The notes: generated by a model not told the origin, from the letters alone. A DNA stretch of 18,930 bases from CAIPVR01 sp049316905 (GCA_049316905.1 JBMOJH010000065.1:1-18930), one strand, 5' to 3'. Positions 5,961 through 14,424 are shown, counted from the first letter of the stretch. Made by a program: numbers and translations.

Positions 5961-6865
5961 AGCGAGCGGATCGCGCGCCGGATACGGGCGACGACGAGGT
6001 CGGGACGGGTCCAGACCTCCGCGTCCCACACCTCCACCACCACGAACCCCGCCGCCTCGAGCGCGGCGCGCCGGCTGGCGTCCGCCGTCCGATCAGTGAG
6101 CGCCGTGTGGTGGCGCTCACTCTGCACCTCGATGATGAGCGGGAGGCCGTCGACCAGGAAGTCGACCCGGCCCGACCATGCGACGTCGGACCCGAGATCG
6201 ACCTGACGACGGACGCTGATACCCGCCTCACGGCAGAGCTGCTGCATCCGCGACTCGATCCCGCTCGCCGGCGGCACCCATCCACCGGGCCGGTCGTCGA
6301 GATAGCGACGCACTCCGGCCGTGCCGTTACGTCCCATGGCACCCATGGCCTTCACGAAGCGGCGGAGCGACGAACCCGACAGGAGCCGGTCGGCCCAGAG
6401 ACGATCGACCAGCCGCTCGGCCCGCTCGTAGTGGCAGACGGCGAAGAGGTGCAGCGCGCACAGCTCGGGGCGGACCACCGGGATGCCCTCGAGCTCCGTC
6501 ACCCACTCGACGGGCAGGGCTCGCACCCGATGGACCGTCACGCCCCCGGTCGAGCGACGGCGCGCGCCGAGGCGGACGATGTGGAGCGGGAACAACGGGC
6601 ACCCACGCAGGCCCCACCAGCCCGCGCTCGACATGTGCGACAGCGCGGCCCCCGGACCACCGTCGAGCACAGCGACCGCCACAGCCTGACCGGTGGTGGC
6701 CGGGCTGCCGACGCGACGAAGCACGGCAGGGGTGGGGGCCTCCCAGTGCCGCGAGCGGCGGAGCTGCTGGATGTCGTGGCGGGTCGCGCCGGCCGACCGC
6801 AGGTCGCGAACGGCCACGATCCCGTGCGAGGACTCGGCGAGCGCAACCGCCAGTTCGTCGTACAC
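5945..6865 (-). CDS. AbiEi-like winged-helix protein with DUF559/Vsr-like nuclease domain
   Basis: The 306-aa product has two parts. Residues 1-60 resemble the winged-helix head of type IV AbiEi antitoxins (GIVAVRDLRSAGATRHDIQQL, then RRVG). Residues about 202-300 resemble the DUF559/Vsr-like PD-(D/E)XK nuclease fold: Glu204 in GIESRMQQL, Asp235 in SGRVDFLVDG, Glu246 and Gln248 in IIEVQSERHH, and FVVVEVWDAEVW later. These residues fit an E...D...ExQ active site. Such proteins are common and often multicopy in actinobacteria, and their function is mostly untested. No AbiEii-like toxin is next to it. The start is GTG 6865, with only a weak GGGA upstream. The ATG at 6870 is out of frame. The last codons (for P-A-L) and the stop lie in palindrome copy 1, and copy 2 lies upstream of the start. 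Confidence 0.85.
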   Translation of the reverse strand: MYDELAVALAESSHGIVAVRDLRSAGATRHDIQQLRRSRHWEAPTPAVLRRVGSPATTGQAVAVAVLDGGPGAALSHMSSAGWWGLRGCPLFPLHIVRLGARRRSTGGVTVHRVRALPVEWVTELEGIPVVRPELCALHLFAVCHYERAERLVDRLWADRLLSGSSLRRFVKAMGAMGRNGTAGVRRYLDDRPGGWVPPASGIESRMQQLCREAGISVRRQVDLGSDVAWSGRVDFLVDGLPLIIEVQSERHHTALTDRTADASRRAALEAAGFVVVEVWDAEVWTRPDLVVARIRRAIRSLTPAL

Positions 6866-6941
6866 GGCATCCCAGCGTGACGGCCCCCTCAGCTCGCGTC
6901 AGCGGGGATCGGTGCCCGGTTCAGCCCCACCCCGAACCCCC

Positions 6942-7014
6942 GACCCCGGCTTTGTGATGCTGCTGACGACGTATGTGTCGTCAGCAGCATCACAAAGCAG
7001 GGGATTGAGAGGGG
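6942..7014. repeat. Palindromic element, copy 2
   Basis: This copy has the same 22-bp perfect stem as copy 1 (6949-6970 with 6977-6998), with loop GTATGT. It starts one base beyond the stop codon (7015-7017) of the minus-strand pilin operon, so it would be that operon's terminator. The flanks GACCCCGGC (6942-6950) and GGGG/TTGAGA (7000-7010) match copy 1 in inverted orientation. The 76 bases between the upstream gene's start (6865) and this element hold nothing further that I recognise. Confidence 0.85.
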
Positions 7015-9750
7015 TCAGGAGGAGCCGAGGCGCCAGTCGAGCACCTGGACCGGCCGACCGGTCGAGGCGGTCGGCGCCACCGAGGCGTCGACCTTCACGA
7101 CCGCCCGACCCACCACCGATCCGCCCATCTTCGCCGTGAGCGTGACCGCGTCACCCGGCGGCGTGCAGCACACCGTGCCCGGCGTCCCGGCACCGGCGGA
7201 CCGCAGCGCGTTCAGCACCACCTGACCACCGAACAGCGGCGTGTCCACGATGTCGGTGGCCTGCCGGGCCGCACCCGCCCAGTTGAGGTCCAGTGTCGTC
7301 GAGGGCAGCCGGGCGCCACCGAACGCGTGGAACTCGGCCACGCGGCCCGAGGTGGCGCCATTGACGTCGACCGTCACGAGCGATCGCGGAGGGCTCGTCA
7401 ACACCGTCGAGGTGGAGGCCTGCAGCGCGAGGAACTGCACCGGCGGGACGGTCAGCGTCTCGCACTTGCCGTCGACCACCGGGTACCGGAACTGGCCGTT
7501 CCACGCGCAGCCGCTCCGATAGCTGAGGGTGAGGTCGGCACCGACCACGTCACGGCTGTTGATCCCGGCGCATGAGTTCCGCAGCAGGTTCAGCCGGGTG
7601 ATCCCCGGCGCCACGGCGAAGCCCGGCAGGGTGATCTGGCAGTTGGCGCCATTCGGCAGGCGCAACGACGCCGTCACCTGCGTCTCGTCGATCGGGTCGG
7701 ACACGTAGGAGCCGATGCCGGCGCCGTTCGGCGCGTTCGCCACCACCGCGTACAGCGAGTTGAGCGGGAGCGCCCGGGAGGTGTCGCCGAGCGGGTCACC
7801 GGCGCCGAACTGCAGGTTCCGCACGGTGACCGACCGCGTCGGACCCCGCCACACGTCCGGCGAGGACTGGACCTTCGTCATCGTGTCCTTGGAGCACTTG
7901 AGCGTGGGGAAGAGCCCGTTGAGGGCGCAGTCGTTGGGCTGGTTCGCGTTGCTGAACGCGCCGTCGTTCGCGAGGACGTTCGCGGCGGATCCGAACACCG
8001 AGGCCCCGTCGGTGGACGACGACGCGGCACTGGTGCCCGTGGCGAGCCCGGGACTGGCCGCCGAGTTCACCTCGAGGCGGGCATTGGCGAGGTACAGGTC
8101 GATCACCTCGCCCGAGCTCGGCACCGGGTAACAGTCGACGAACCAGATGCAGGACCACGAGTAGTTGTAGGTCACCTGCATCCGGCTGTTCTCGAGCACC
8201 GTGGCGGGTCGGCCCACGAGCGACGGCGCACAGGCGGCCAGATCGATCGTGGAGGTCATCTGGTTGGTGCGCCCCACCTGCACGTTGTTGCAGGAGGCGA
8301 TCACCGCGCCGGCCGCATCCCGGAACGCGACGTTCACGCCGCGGTCGGCCACATGTGCCCTCGGCGTCTCCCGGGTCGTCAGCAGGAGCCGGGCGTCGGA
8401 GATGTTCCCCGGCGGCAGGTTGCCCCACTGCAGCGTGAAGGACTTGCTGCGGTAGCAGACGGTCGAGAGGGCACCCGGGCAGTAGGGCAGGCGGGCGCGG
8501 GCGGAGCCCCCGTTGTCGACCACCAGCGCGGTCGGCGAGTCGTTCGGGTCGCCGGTGACCCCGAAGTCGCTCGCCACCAGTGTGGGTCGCGGCAGGTTGG
8601 TCGCCGTGGGCACCTGCACCACGGCGGGCAGCGGCGCACCGGAGACGCCCCGAGCGGGGCAGATGGCCACCCGCCCGGCCGTGTGGCGCAGCGCGGTCCG
8701 GCCCGAGAGCTGGATGCTCGCCCCGGCCACGTTCGGGTCGCACGCCTGCGGGAAGGCACCGGACGGCGCGATGGCGACGGCCGGATCCCAGCCCGAGGGG
8801 CGGCCGAAGACCACCGACACGGTCGGGTTGTCGATCACCAAACCGGTGCGGGCGTCCACGTCGGTGGCCGACGGGTCGTTGGCGTCGAACTCGTACACGC
8901 CGGACTCGAACAGGAAGGTGGCGTCGTTGCAGGTGCGCAGCAGGGAGTTCAGGGTCTTCACCTGGTCCGCCCGGTAGGGCCCCGCCGCGAACCGCAGCAC
9001 CTTCGGCTGCGACGCCGGGCAACCCGGCAGCGCCGGCGGGTCCTGCGTGGTGTAGTTGGCGAGCGGGTCGGCCTCCGACAGGGTGGTGGCCGGGAAGCTC
9101 TTGCCGCACACCGGCGAGTCGTCCCGGTCCTTCACCTGGTTGGTCCCGGTCGTGCCGAGCGGTCCGCACGACGTGCCGGTGGCGCCGGGGCCGGGCTGGC
9201 CCTGCTCGTACTGGCCGGTGGCGGTGACCGCCGGGCCCGCCGCGGTGCCGGCCACGTCCGCGTTGCGCCGCACGACCACGTCGGAGTCGAACGGCAGCGG
9301 GCCCACGGCGCTGCGGTGGTACAGCCCCGCCCGCGAGGCCGACGGCTGGTCCGGATCCGCGCCGAGGAGGTCCACCGGCCCCACGCCGATCGGCTGGTCC
9401 GGCGGGCTGGCCGAGGTGCCGTAGGTGCACTCCACGGTGACGTCGCCCGGGCCCATCGCCACCGTGCCGCCCGAGGAGGGCACTGCGGCGCAGGGCGAGC
9501 CGGCGGTGGTGCGCGCGATCCGGGCCACGGTGGCCTCGAGCGCGCCGTCCGCGGCGCGGTTGCGCTCCGCTCCGGTCGCCTGGCGCTCGGCCACCAGGGA
9601 GGACGTGAGCGCCAGGCCGAGCAGGGCGCCCGTGGTCAGGAAGGTCAGGCCCATGACGCCCAGCACGAACAGCAGGGTGTAACCCTGCTGTGACCGCGCC
9701 GCGGCCCGACGATGCCGCAGCGCCACCAGGATGCGGTGGACCGGGCTCAT
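7015..9750 (-). CDS. PilX/GspK-like prepilin with very large exported domain
   Basis: The 911-aa product starts with a short basic leader and a prepilin-like processing site, QQG/YTLLFVLGVMGL (cleavage after Gly23), followed by one hydrophobic helix to about residue 50. The mature helix lacks the Glu at position 5 that normal pilins have (here Phe28), as in GspK-type tip pseudopilins. The remaining roughly 850 residues are beta-rich, Gly/Ser/Thr/Pro-rich and contain many cysteines (for example SCIWFVDC and VCCTPPGD), as expected for a disulphide-bonded exported domain. No known enzymatic motif was recognised. ATG 9750 overlaps the stop of the PilW-like gene (ATGA), so translation is coupled. 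A far longer frame runs upstream of this ATG, but there it is antisense-type shadow of the PilW-like gene. It is the last gene of the operon. Confidence in the pilin class is good; the role is inferred. Confidence 0.85.
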   Translation of the reverse strand: MSPVHRILVALRHRRAAARSQQGYTLLFVLGVMGLTFLTTGALLGLALTSSLVAERQATGAERNRAADGALEATVARIARTTAGSPCAAVPSSGGTVAMGPGDVTVECTYGTSASPPDQPIGVGPVDLLGADPDQPSASRAGLYHRSAVGPLPFDSDVVVRRNADVAGTAAGPAVTATGQYEQGQPGPGATGTSCGPLGTTGTNQVKDRDDSPVCGKSFPATTLSEADPLANYTTQDPPALPGCPASQPKVLRFAAGPYRADQVKTLNSLLRTCNDATFLFESGVYEFDANDPSATDVDARTGLVIDNPTVSVVFGRPSGWDPAVAIAPSGAFPQACDPNVAGASIQLSGRTALRHTAGRVAICPARGVSGAPLPAVVQVPTATNLPRPTLVASDFGVTGDPNDSPTALVVDNGGSARARLPYCPGALSTVCYRSKSFTLQWGNLPPGNISDARLLLTTRETPRAHVADRGVNVAFRDAAGAVIASCNNVQVGRTNQMTSTIDLAACAPSLVGRPATVLENSRMQVTYNYSWSCIWFVDCYPVPSSGEVIDLYLANARLEVNSAASPGLATGTSAASSSTDGASVFGSAANVLANDGAFSNANQPNDCALNGLFPTLKCSKDTMTKVQSSPDVWRGPTRSVTVRNLQFGAGDPLGDTSRALPLNSLYAVVANAPNGAGIGSYVSDPIDETQVTASLRLPNGANCQITLPGFAVAPGITRLNLLRNSCAGINSRDVVGADLTLSYRSGCAWNGQFRYPVVDGKCETLTVPPVQFLALQASTSTVLTSPPRSLVTVDVNGATSGRVAEFHAFGGARLPSTTLDLNWAGAARQATDIVDTPLFGGQVVLNALRSAGAGTPGTVCCTPPGDAVTLTAKMGGSVVGRAVVKVDASVAPTASTGRPVQVLDWRLGSS

Positions 9751-11840
9751 CCCGAGGTCCCGGCGGGCGACGACGGCGGGCCGGTGAGGTCGTTGGCGCG
9801 GACGGCCACGGTGGCGAGGACGGTGCCCGCCGTGCCGCACCGGACCGACGGCGGCACCACCGAGATCCGCGGCGTGGGCGACGCGGGAACCGCCACGGTC
9901 ACCACACCGGGCGAGCCGCAGCTGCCGTAGTCGACCGACACCGAGTAGCTCTGCGCGCCCGGCACCGCGTCCCACACGAGGTCCCACCCGGCGAAGTTCG
10001 GTGCGGCCGGCGCCGCGGGCGTGGAGCCGACGGTGACGACGCGGGTGGCCGTGGTGGCTGCGCCGTCGTCGTCGATCACCTCGAGCGTCACGACGTAGGT
10101 GCCCGCCGCGGTGAACGACTGGGTGGGCGCGGGGTCGCTCGAGAGCCAGTTGTTGAAGAACCCGAAGTTCCAGCGCCGGGCGAGGACCGTGCCGTCGGCG
10201 TCGGTGGAGCCGGCGGAGTCGAAGGTGATGATCCGCGGCACGGTGCCGGCCTGGGCGGTGACCGCGATGTCGGCCGTGGGCGCCCGGTTCACGCGGAACG
10301 TGACGGGAGCGGAGGCGTCCGCGCCCGAGAGCCGGACGATCGAGTAGACGCCGGCGTCGCTCTCGCCGAACTGGTGGGTGCAGGTGGCGGGATCCGCGCA
10401 GTTCAACGCCACCTCGGTGCCGTCCGCGCGGGTGAGGCGCCAGCCGGTGCCGCCCGGCGGGATGGGGACCTGCGGGGTGAAGGCGACCGACAGTGCGGGC
10501 AGGCCCGGGCCGACCGTGCCCACCCGCGGGGCCCGGCCGCCGCCCACGTTCACGGGTGCGGGCGTGACGACCACGGCCGCCGTGTCCTGGCCGCCGTCGA
10601 TCTGGACGGTCACCACCGCCTGGTCCTTGGCCCCCGCGGTGTCGGTGACGGTGAGGGTCACCTGACGGGGTCCGCCGAGGGCGGAGGTGGGCACCGTGGC
10701 GCTGACGGTGCGGCCCGACAGGAACCGCTCGGCGTCGGGGAGGTCGTCGCCGAGGTCCCAGTCGTAGCGGAGCTGGGCGGGGTCGGCGGTGTCGGGATCG
10801 AAGCTGCGCGAGGCGTCGAGGGTGAACGCCACCCCCCGGGCGACCCCGGCGGTGGGCCCGTCGGCCGCGGCGCTCGGGAAACGGTTCTGGATCGCGAGCG
10901 AGGTGCTCGCCGTGTTCGACGTACCGCGGCTGTCGGTGACGGTCACGGTGACGGCCACGGACGCCCCACCGGAACCGCTGACGGTGGGCGAGAAGCGGCA
11001 CCGCACCTTGGCGTCCTTCGGGACCGGACCGACCAGCGTGGTGGTGGTGCCGTCGCCCGCGGTGCACGGCGCGTCGTTCGGGAACGACCACGTGACCGAA
11101 CTGATCGTGGCGCCCGCGCGACCGACCGACGCCGACGCGTCCATCACGAACTCGCTGTCGCGGTAGCCGGAGAGCTGGTTGACGGTGATGTCCGGTGTGG
11201 GCGGGATCCCGGCCGCGGGCCCGGTGCCGATCGAGGAGCTGTCGGTGCGGCGGGTCGCCCGCACCGTCACCTGCCGGGTGTCGGCGGGCGAGAGCGTGAG
11301 CTGCACCTGCCGGTTGGCGTCCACCGCGCACGGGTCGGGCGCACCCGAGCCGGCCGTGTCGGGGCAGGTGACCGCGGCGCCACCGGGGGCCAGGTTCGGA
11401 TAGACCTCGATCGCCTCGATGAGGGCGCCGGACGGGTCGCACGCCCGGCGCCAGAGGCCGGTGCGGGACGCGTCGGCGTCCGCCGGCGCGAGGCGGTAGA
11501 ACACGCGGGTGGCCGATGACCCGGCCCGGGTGATACCCACCACGGTGGTGGTCCCGGCGCCGCTGCCACCGCCACCGCCGGTGCAGTCCGACGCGGTCGC
11601 CGCGGTCACCGTGCTGGCGGAGGTGACGTCACGGGTGAACCAGGTGGTCACCAGCCCGGTGCCGTTCGCCGCCTCGAGCTGGGTGCGGGTGGTGGTCTGG
11701 CCGCCGAGGGCGCTCACCGCCCAGGCCCCGAGCGGGACCATCACCACGCCGCTGATCACGAGCGCGAGCAGGAGCTCCACGAGCGTGAGGCCGGCCTGGC
11801 CCGTGGTGCGCCGCCGCACGGACGGCCGAGGGCGGGTCAC
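9747..11840 (-). CDS. PilW-like prepilin with PKD-type repeats
   Basis: The 697-aa product carries a classical type IV prepilin N-terminus: QAG/LTLVELLLALVISG, with cleavage after Gly17 and Glu22 at mature position 5. A variable segment to about residue 205 includes a five-glycine run. Several Ig-like repeats follow: about 216-316 (PDITV...VTDSRG), 320-414 (ending VTLTVTDTAGAKDQAVVTV), 430-516, and 520-604 (PTADI...SFTAAGTYVVTLEVIDDDGA). The second and fourth are good PKD-type matches. A fibronectin-III-like unit with WDAVPGAQSYSVSV lies around 612-684. PKD repeats usually serve adhesion or spacing outside the cell. The GTG start at 11840 overlaps the preceding stop (GTGA), and its own stop overlaps the next ATG, so all three genes are coupled. 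Assembly of the product by a type IV pilus or type II-like machine is inferred, since no such machine is encoded in this window. Confidence 0.88.
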   Translation of the reverse strand: MTRPRPSVRRRTTGQAGLTLVELLLALVISGVVMVPLGAWAVSALGGQTTTRTQLEAANGTGLVTTWFTRDVTSASTVTAATASDCTGGGGGSGAGTTTVVGITRAGSSATRVFYRLAPADADASRTGLWRRACDPSGALIEAIEVYPNLAPGGAAVTCPDTAGSGAPDPCAVDANRQVQLTLSPADTRQVTVRATRRTDSSSIGTGPAAGIPPTPDITVNQLSGYRDSEFVMDASASVGRAGATISSVTWSFPNDAPCTAGDGTTTTLVGPVPKDAKVRCRFSPTVSGSGGASVAVTVTVTDSRGTSNTASTSLAIQNRFPSAAADGPTAGVARGVAFTLDASRSFDPDTADPAQLRYDWDLGDDLPDAERFLSGRTVSATVPTSALGGPRQVTLTVTDTAGAKDQAVVTVQIDGGQDTAAVVVTPAPVNVGGGRAPRVGTVGPGLPALSVAFTPQVPIPPGGTGWRLTRADGTEVALNCADPATCTHQFGESDAGVYSIVRLSGADASAPVTFRVNRAPTADIAVTAQAGTVPRIITFDSAGSTDADGTVLARRWNFGFFNNWLSSDPAPTQSFTAAGTYVVTLEVIDDDGAATTATRVVTVGSTPAAPAAPNFAGWDLVWDAVPGAQSYSVSVDYGSCGSPGVVTVAVPASPTPRISVVPPSVRCGTAGTVLATVAVRANDLTGPPSSPAGTSG

Positions 11841-12415
11841 GAGGTCCTCCGCAGCACGACCTGCGCGTCCTTGGTGGCACCGTCGGACATGGCGACGCGC
11901 ACGGTCAGACGCTGCGCACCGCGGTCACCGCCCGCCCCGGGGCAGGCGGGGAGGAACGAGCCGAGCGCCGCGTTGCTCGACGCCGGGGTCCAGTACTCCA
12001 CATCCGTGATGCGGACCGACGCCACTCCCGACGCGGCCGAGGGCTGCCACCGACCGGGCCAGGCCGCGTAGGCGGCGTCGTATGCCGCGGGCGCGGCGGC
12101 CTGCCCGCCACCGGATGCGGCCACCCCGGCGGTGCACGGCCGGTAGGGCAGCGACTTCACGCTCTCCGTGGAGCTCGTGACCGCGGCCTGGAGGCGCTGC
12201 TGGGAGGACGTGACCTCGGTGGAGCGGAGCATGGCGAGGATGCCGGCGGCGAGGGCGGCGATCACGGTGCCGGCGAGCCCCACCGCCACGAGCACCTCGA
12301 TCAGGGAGAACCCGGCCTGGGTGCGGTGCCGATCGGAGCAACTGCGGCGACGACGGGGCGCGACGGGGCACGGCGACTCCCGCCCCAGCCGCGACAACGC
12401 CCGCAGCATGTGCAC
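11837..12415 (-). CDS. PilV-like minor prepilin
   Basis: The 192-aa product has a long basic leader (residues 1-35) and the prepilin motif QAG/FSLIEVLVAVGLAGT, with cleavage after Gly35 and Glu40 at mature position 5. A hydrophobic helix runs to about residue 63, and a small exported domain of about 125 residues follows with cysteines in PYRPCTAG and LPACPGAGG. Size and motif fit minor pilins of the PilV/GspI type. The start is GTG 12415, supported by GGAGAGG six bases upstream. ATG 12409, two codons later, is less well placed. This is the first gene of the three-pilin operon and its stop overlaps the next start by 4 bp. Confidence 0.88.
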   Translation of the reverse strand: MHMLRALSRLGRESPCPVAPRRRRSCSDRHRTQAGFSLIEVLVAVGLAGTVIAALAAGILAMLRSTEVTSSQQRLQAAVTSSTESVKSLPYRPCTAGVAASGGGQAAAPAAYDAAYAAWPGRWQPSAASGVASVRITDVEYWTPASSNAALGSFLPACPGAGGDRGAQRLTVRVAMSDGATKDAQVVLRRTS

Positions 12416-12520
12416 CGCTGACCTCTCCGTATCCCGTGCCGGACGACCCGGTCGACCGCCCGCGGCGGCCTGAAAGGACCGACGGAACAGCCTCCCGCGG
12501 CCCCCGAAGGGGTGTCAACG

Positions 12521-12535
12521 GTGCCCCGGGGGCAC
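12521..12535 (-). terminator. GC hairpin after the transglutaminase gene
   Basis: GTGCCC and GGGCAC pair around a CGG loop, a perfect 15-base dyad located 24 bases past the transglutaminase stop codon. A second, smaller hairpin of the form CCCC-TTCG-GGGG on the minus strand (about 12501-12512) follows it. Together they could separate the transglutaminase operon from the pilin operon 143 bp away. There is no T-tract. The rest of this gap shows a TTGACA hexamer (minus strand, 12513-12518) but no matching -10. Confidence 0.4.
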
Positions 12536-12558
12536 ATCTACCCGACCCGGCAGGACCC

Positions 12559-14424
12559 TCAGGTGGGCCCCCGCGGAAGGTCGCCGGGGGACTCCGCGGA
12601 ATAGCGGTCGCGGTGGATCCGCTCCCCCACCGACACGAGCTCGGGCTCCTCGACGAGGTCGGCCACCACCGTGGCGTAGGTCGTGACGGTCTCCCCGGGG
12701 CTCCGCGGCCGGCCCGCGGCCCGGCCGCGCTCCTCGAGCTCCAGCTCCGCCCGCTGGTCCCAGGCCCCCTCGCGGCGCCGGGCCAGGGCCCGGCGGTCCC
12801 GGCGGCGGTTCCGCCACCGCCGGGCGGCCCTCGCCACCAACCGGGCGACCGGCCGGGCCAGCAGCACCACCGCCACCACCGCGGCGAGCACCAGCAGCAC
12901 CCGGCCCACGTCGTCGGTGGCCGTGGGTGGCGCGTCCCGGCGGGGTTGGTCGCCCAACGGGCTCACGCGGGAGGTGGGGTCGTAGGTGAGCCAGCCCACG
13001 CCGGGCGCGTACACCTCCGCCCACGCGTGGGCGTCGCGGGCCCGCACCACGAAGCGCTGCGTGGCCCGGTCGTACTCGCCGGGCGTGAACCCGGTGGCGA
13101 GCCGGGCCGGCACCCCGTTCAGCCGGGCGAGCACCACCAGACTGCTGGCCACCTGCTCGCACCAGCCCTGGCGGGACTCGAACAGGAAGTGGTCCACCAC
13201 GTCCTGGTCCGGCGGGGCGAGCGGCGCGTCGAGGGAGTACTTCACGTTGTCACCCAGCCACGCCTCGATCGCCTCCACCACGTCGAGCGACGACCGCGGG
13301 CGACCGTCCGCCGCGGCCGCGGCGTCGGCCTGCGCACCCAGCTGCCGGGCCAGGGCCACGGTGCGCGCGGTCGCCACGGGCCGCCCGGCGTAGCGGTCCT
13401 CGATGCTCGCGGGCACCGGGCGGGTGCCGGCGGCGAGCAGCTCCGCGGCGGTGGCGCGCGGCTGGAGCGACGTGACCTCGTAGGTCGTGTTGCGCGCCAC
13501 CGGTCCGTCGACCGCCGCGAGCGTGCCGCTGTCCAGCTGGACGACCGACACCTGCGCCTCCACGGCGGACGGCGTGGACGCACCGGGCAGGAGCAGGGCC
13601 TGCGGGGCGCGGATCTGGACCCGTTGGCGCAGCGGCCGCCCCTGCACCACCTGCGGCTCGCCCGCCAGGACGATCGTGCCGTCCACGTCGGAGGGTGGAA
13701 CCGTGCCCTCGGCGCCGATCGGTCGGAACTCGGCGTCGCCCAGGCGCCAGTTCCGTCCGTCCCAACGGTCCAGCACGCTGGTGCGCCAGAAGGCGGGGCG
13801 GGGGGCCTCCACCACCAGGGCCACCTCGTCGCTCGGGCTCGGGCGTCCCGTGGCGTCGAGGTTGGGGCTGTCGAGGGGCGAGCCCGCGGGGTTGGGCCGG
13901 TCCGGTCGCAGGTTGTCGACCGCGTCGGTGATCCGCTGGCTCGAGCTGAACCGGCTCGCGGCCCACGGCCCGAGCAGCAACGCCCCCATGCACACGAGCG
14001 CGGCGGCCGCCACCGCGGTCGACAGCGGGCGGGCGGAGCGGCCGCGCGCCGAGGCCAGGGCCATCGCCCCGGCGGACGCGGCGGCCCAGCCGAGCAGCGC
14101 GGGCACCGCCACGGTGCCGCCCGTCCCCCCGCCCTGGGCCGACCCCAGCACGGCCAGGCCCACCGCACCGAGCACGATCACGGTGAAGGTGGCGCGCCGC
14201 AGCGGGACCGACGGCAGACCCACCACGGCGAGCGCGCCCACGCCCGCCGCGGCGAGGGGCAACAGCGCCGGCTCGGCGCCGATCGACACGGCGGTCGCCA
14301 TGAACCACATCGCCGTGCCCACCAGCGCGGCCACGGCGAGCAGGCGCCAACCCGGGAGGTCGCGCCGGTCGGGCGCCCGCTCGAGCGGGACCAGCAGGCC
14401 GAGCAGGCGCCGCGAGCCGCTCAC
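12559..14424 (-). CDS. Transglutaminase-like membrane protein (TgpA type, DUF4129 tail)
   Basis: The 621-aa product has an N-terminal block of about five membrane segments (residues 25-155), then an exported region with the transglutaminase-like core. The catalytic triad is visible: Cys422 in QGWCEQVASSL, His466 in ARDAHAWAEVY and Asp482 in WLTYDPT. A further membrane helix (about 507-530) is followed by an arginine-rich cytoplasmic tail that resembles DUF4129 (GRPRSPGETVTTYATVV, 571-587). This is the architecture of TgpA-like proteins that accompany MoxR and DUF58 genes. The acyl-transfer or protease activity and its substrate are unknown. GTG 14424 was chosen because it overlaps the DUF58 stop (GTGA), implying translational coupling, and because the upstream frame is a DUF58 shadow. 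It is the last gene of the operon. Confidence 0.92.
   Translation of the reverse strand: MSGSRRLLGLLVPLERAPDRRDLPGWRLLAVAALVGTAMWFMATAVSIGAEPALLPLAAAGVGALAVVGLPSVPLRRATFTVIVLGAVGLAVLGSAQGGGTGGTVAVPALLGWAAASAGAMALASARGRSARPLSTAVAAAALVCMGALLLGPWAASRFSSSQRITDAVDNLRPDRPNPAGSPLDSPNLDATGRPSPSDEVALVVEAPRPAFWRTSVLDRWDGRNWRLGDAEFRPIGAEGTVPPSDVDGTIVLAGEPQVVQGRPLRQRVQIRAPQALLLPGASTPSAVEAQVSVVQLDSGTLAAVDGPVARNTTYEVTSLQPRATAAELLAAGTRPVPASIEDRYAGRPVATARTVALARQLGAQADAAAAADGRPRSSLDVVEAIEAWLGDNVKYSLDAPLAPPDQDVVDHFLFESRQGWCEQVASSLVVLARLNGVPARLATGFTPGEYDRATQRFVVRARDAHAWAEVYAPGVGWLTYDPTSRVSPLGDQPRRDAPPTATDDVGRVLLVLAAVVAVVLLARPVARLVARAARRWRNRRRDRRALARRREGAWDQRAELELEERGRAAGRPRSPGETVTTYATVVADLVEEPELVSVGERIHRDRYSAESPGDLPRGPT

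Noticed and set aside
5888..7014. Complete insertion sequence
   Set aside because: No transposase motif is encoded and no target-site duplication is visible outside the repeats. Only a speculative mobile-unit idea is kept in the findings.
7015..11442. Single 1475-residue protein
   Set aside because: The ATGA overlap at 9747-9750 and the prepilin motif just after ATG 9750 show that the true gene starts there. The upstream part is an out-of-frame copy of the PilW-like gene.
9690..11519. Plus-strand open frame of 609 codons
   Set aside because: Antisense to the PilW-like gene, with Gly/Arg/Val-rich shadow composition and no recognisable domain.
12513..12518. TTGACA hexamer upstream of the pilin operon
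   Set aside because: No acceptable -10 lies 16-19 bases downstream, so a promoter could not be supported.
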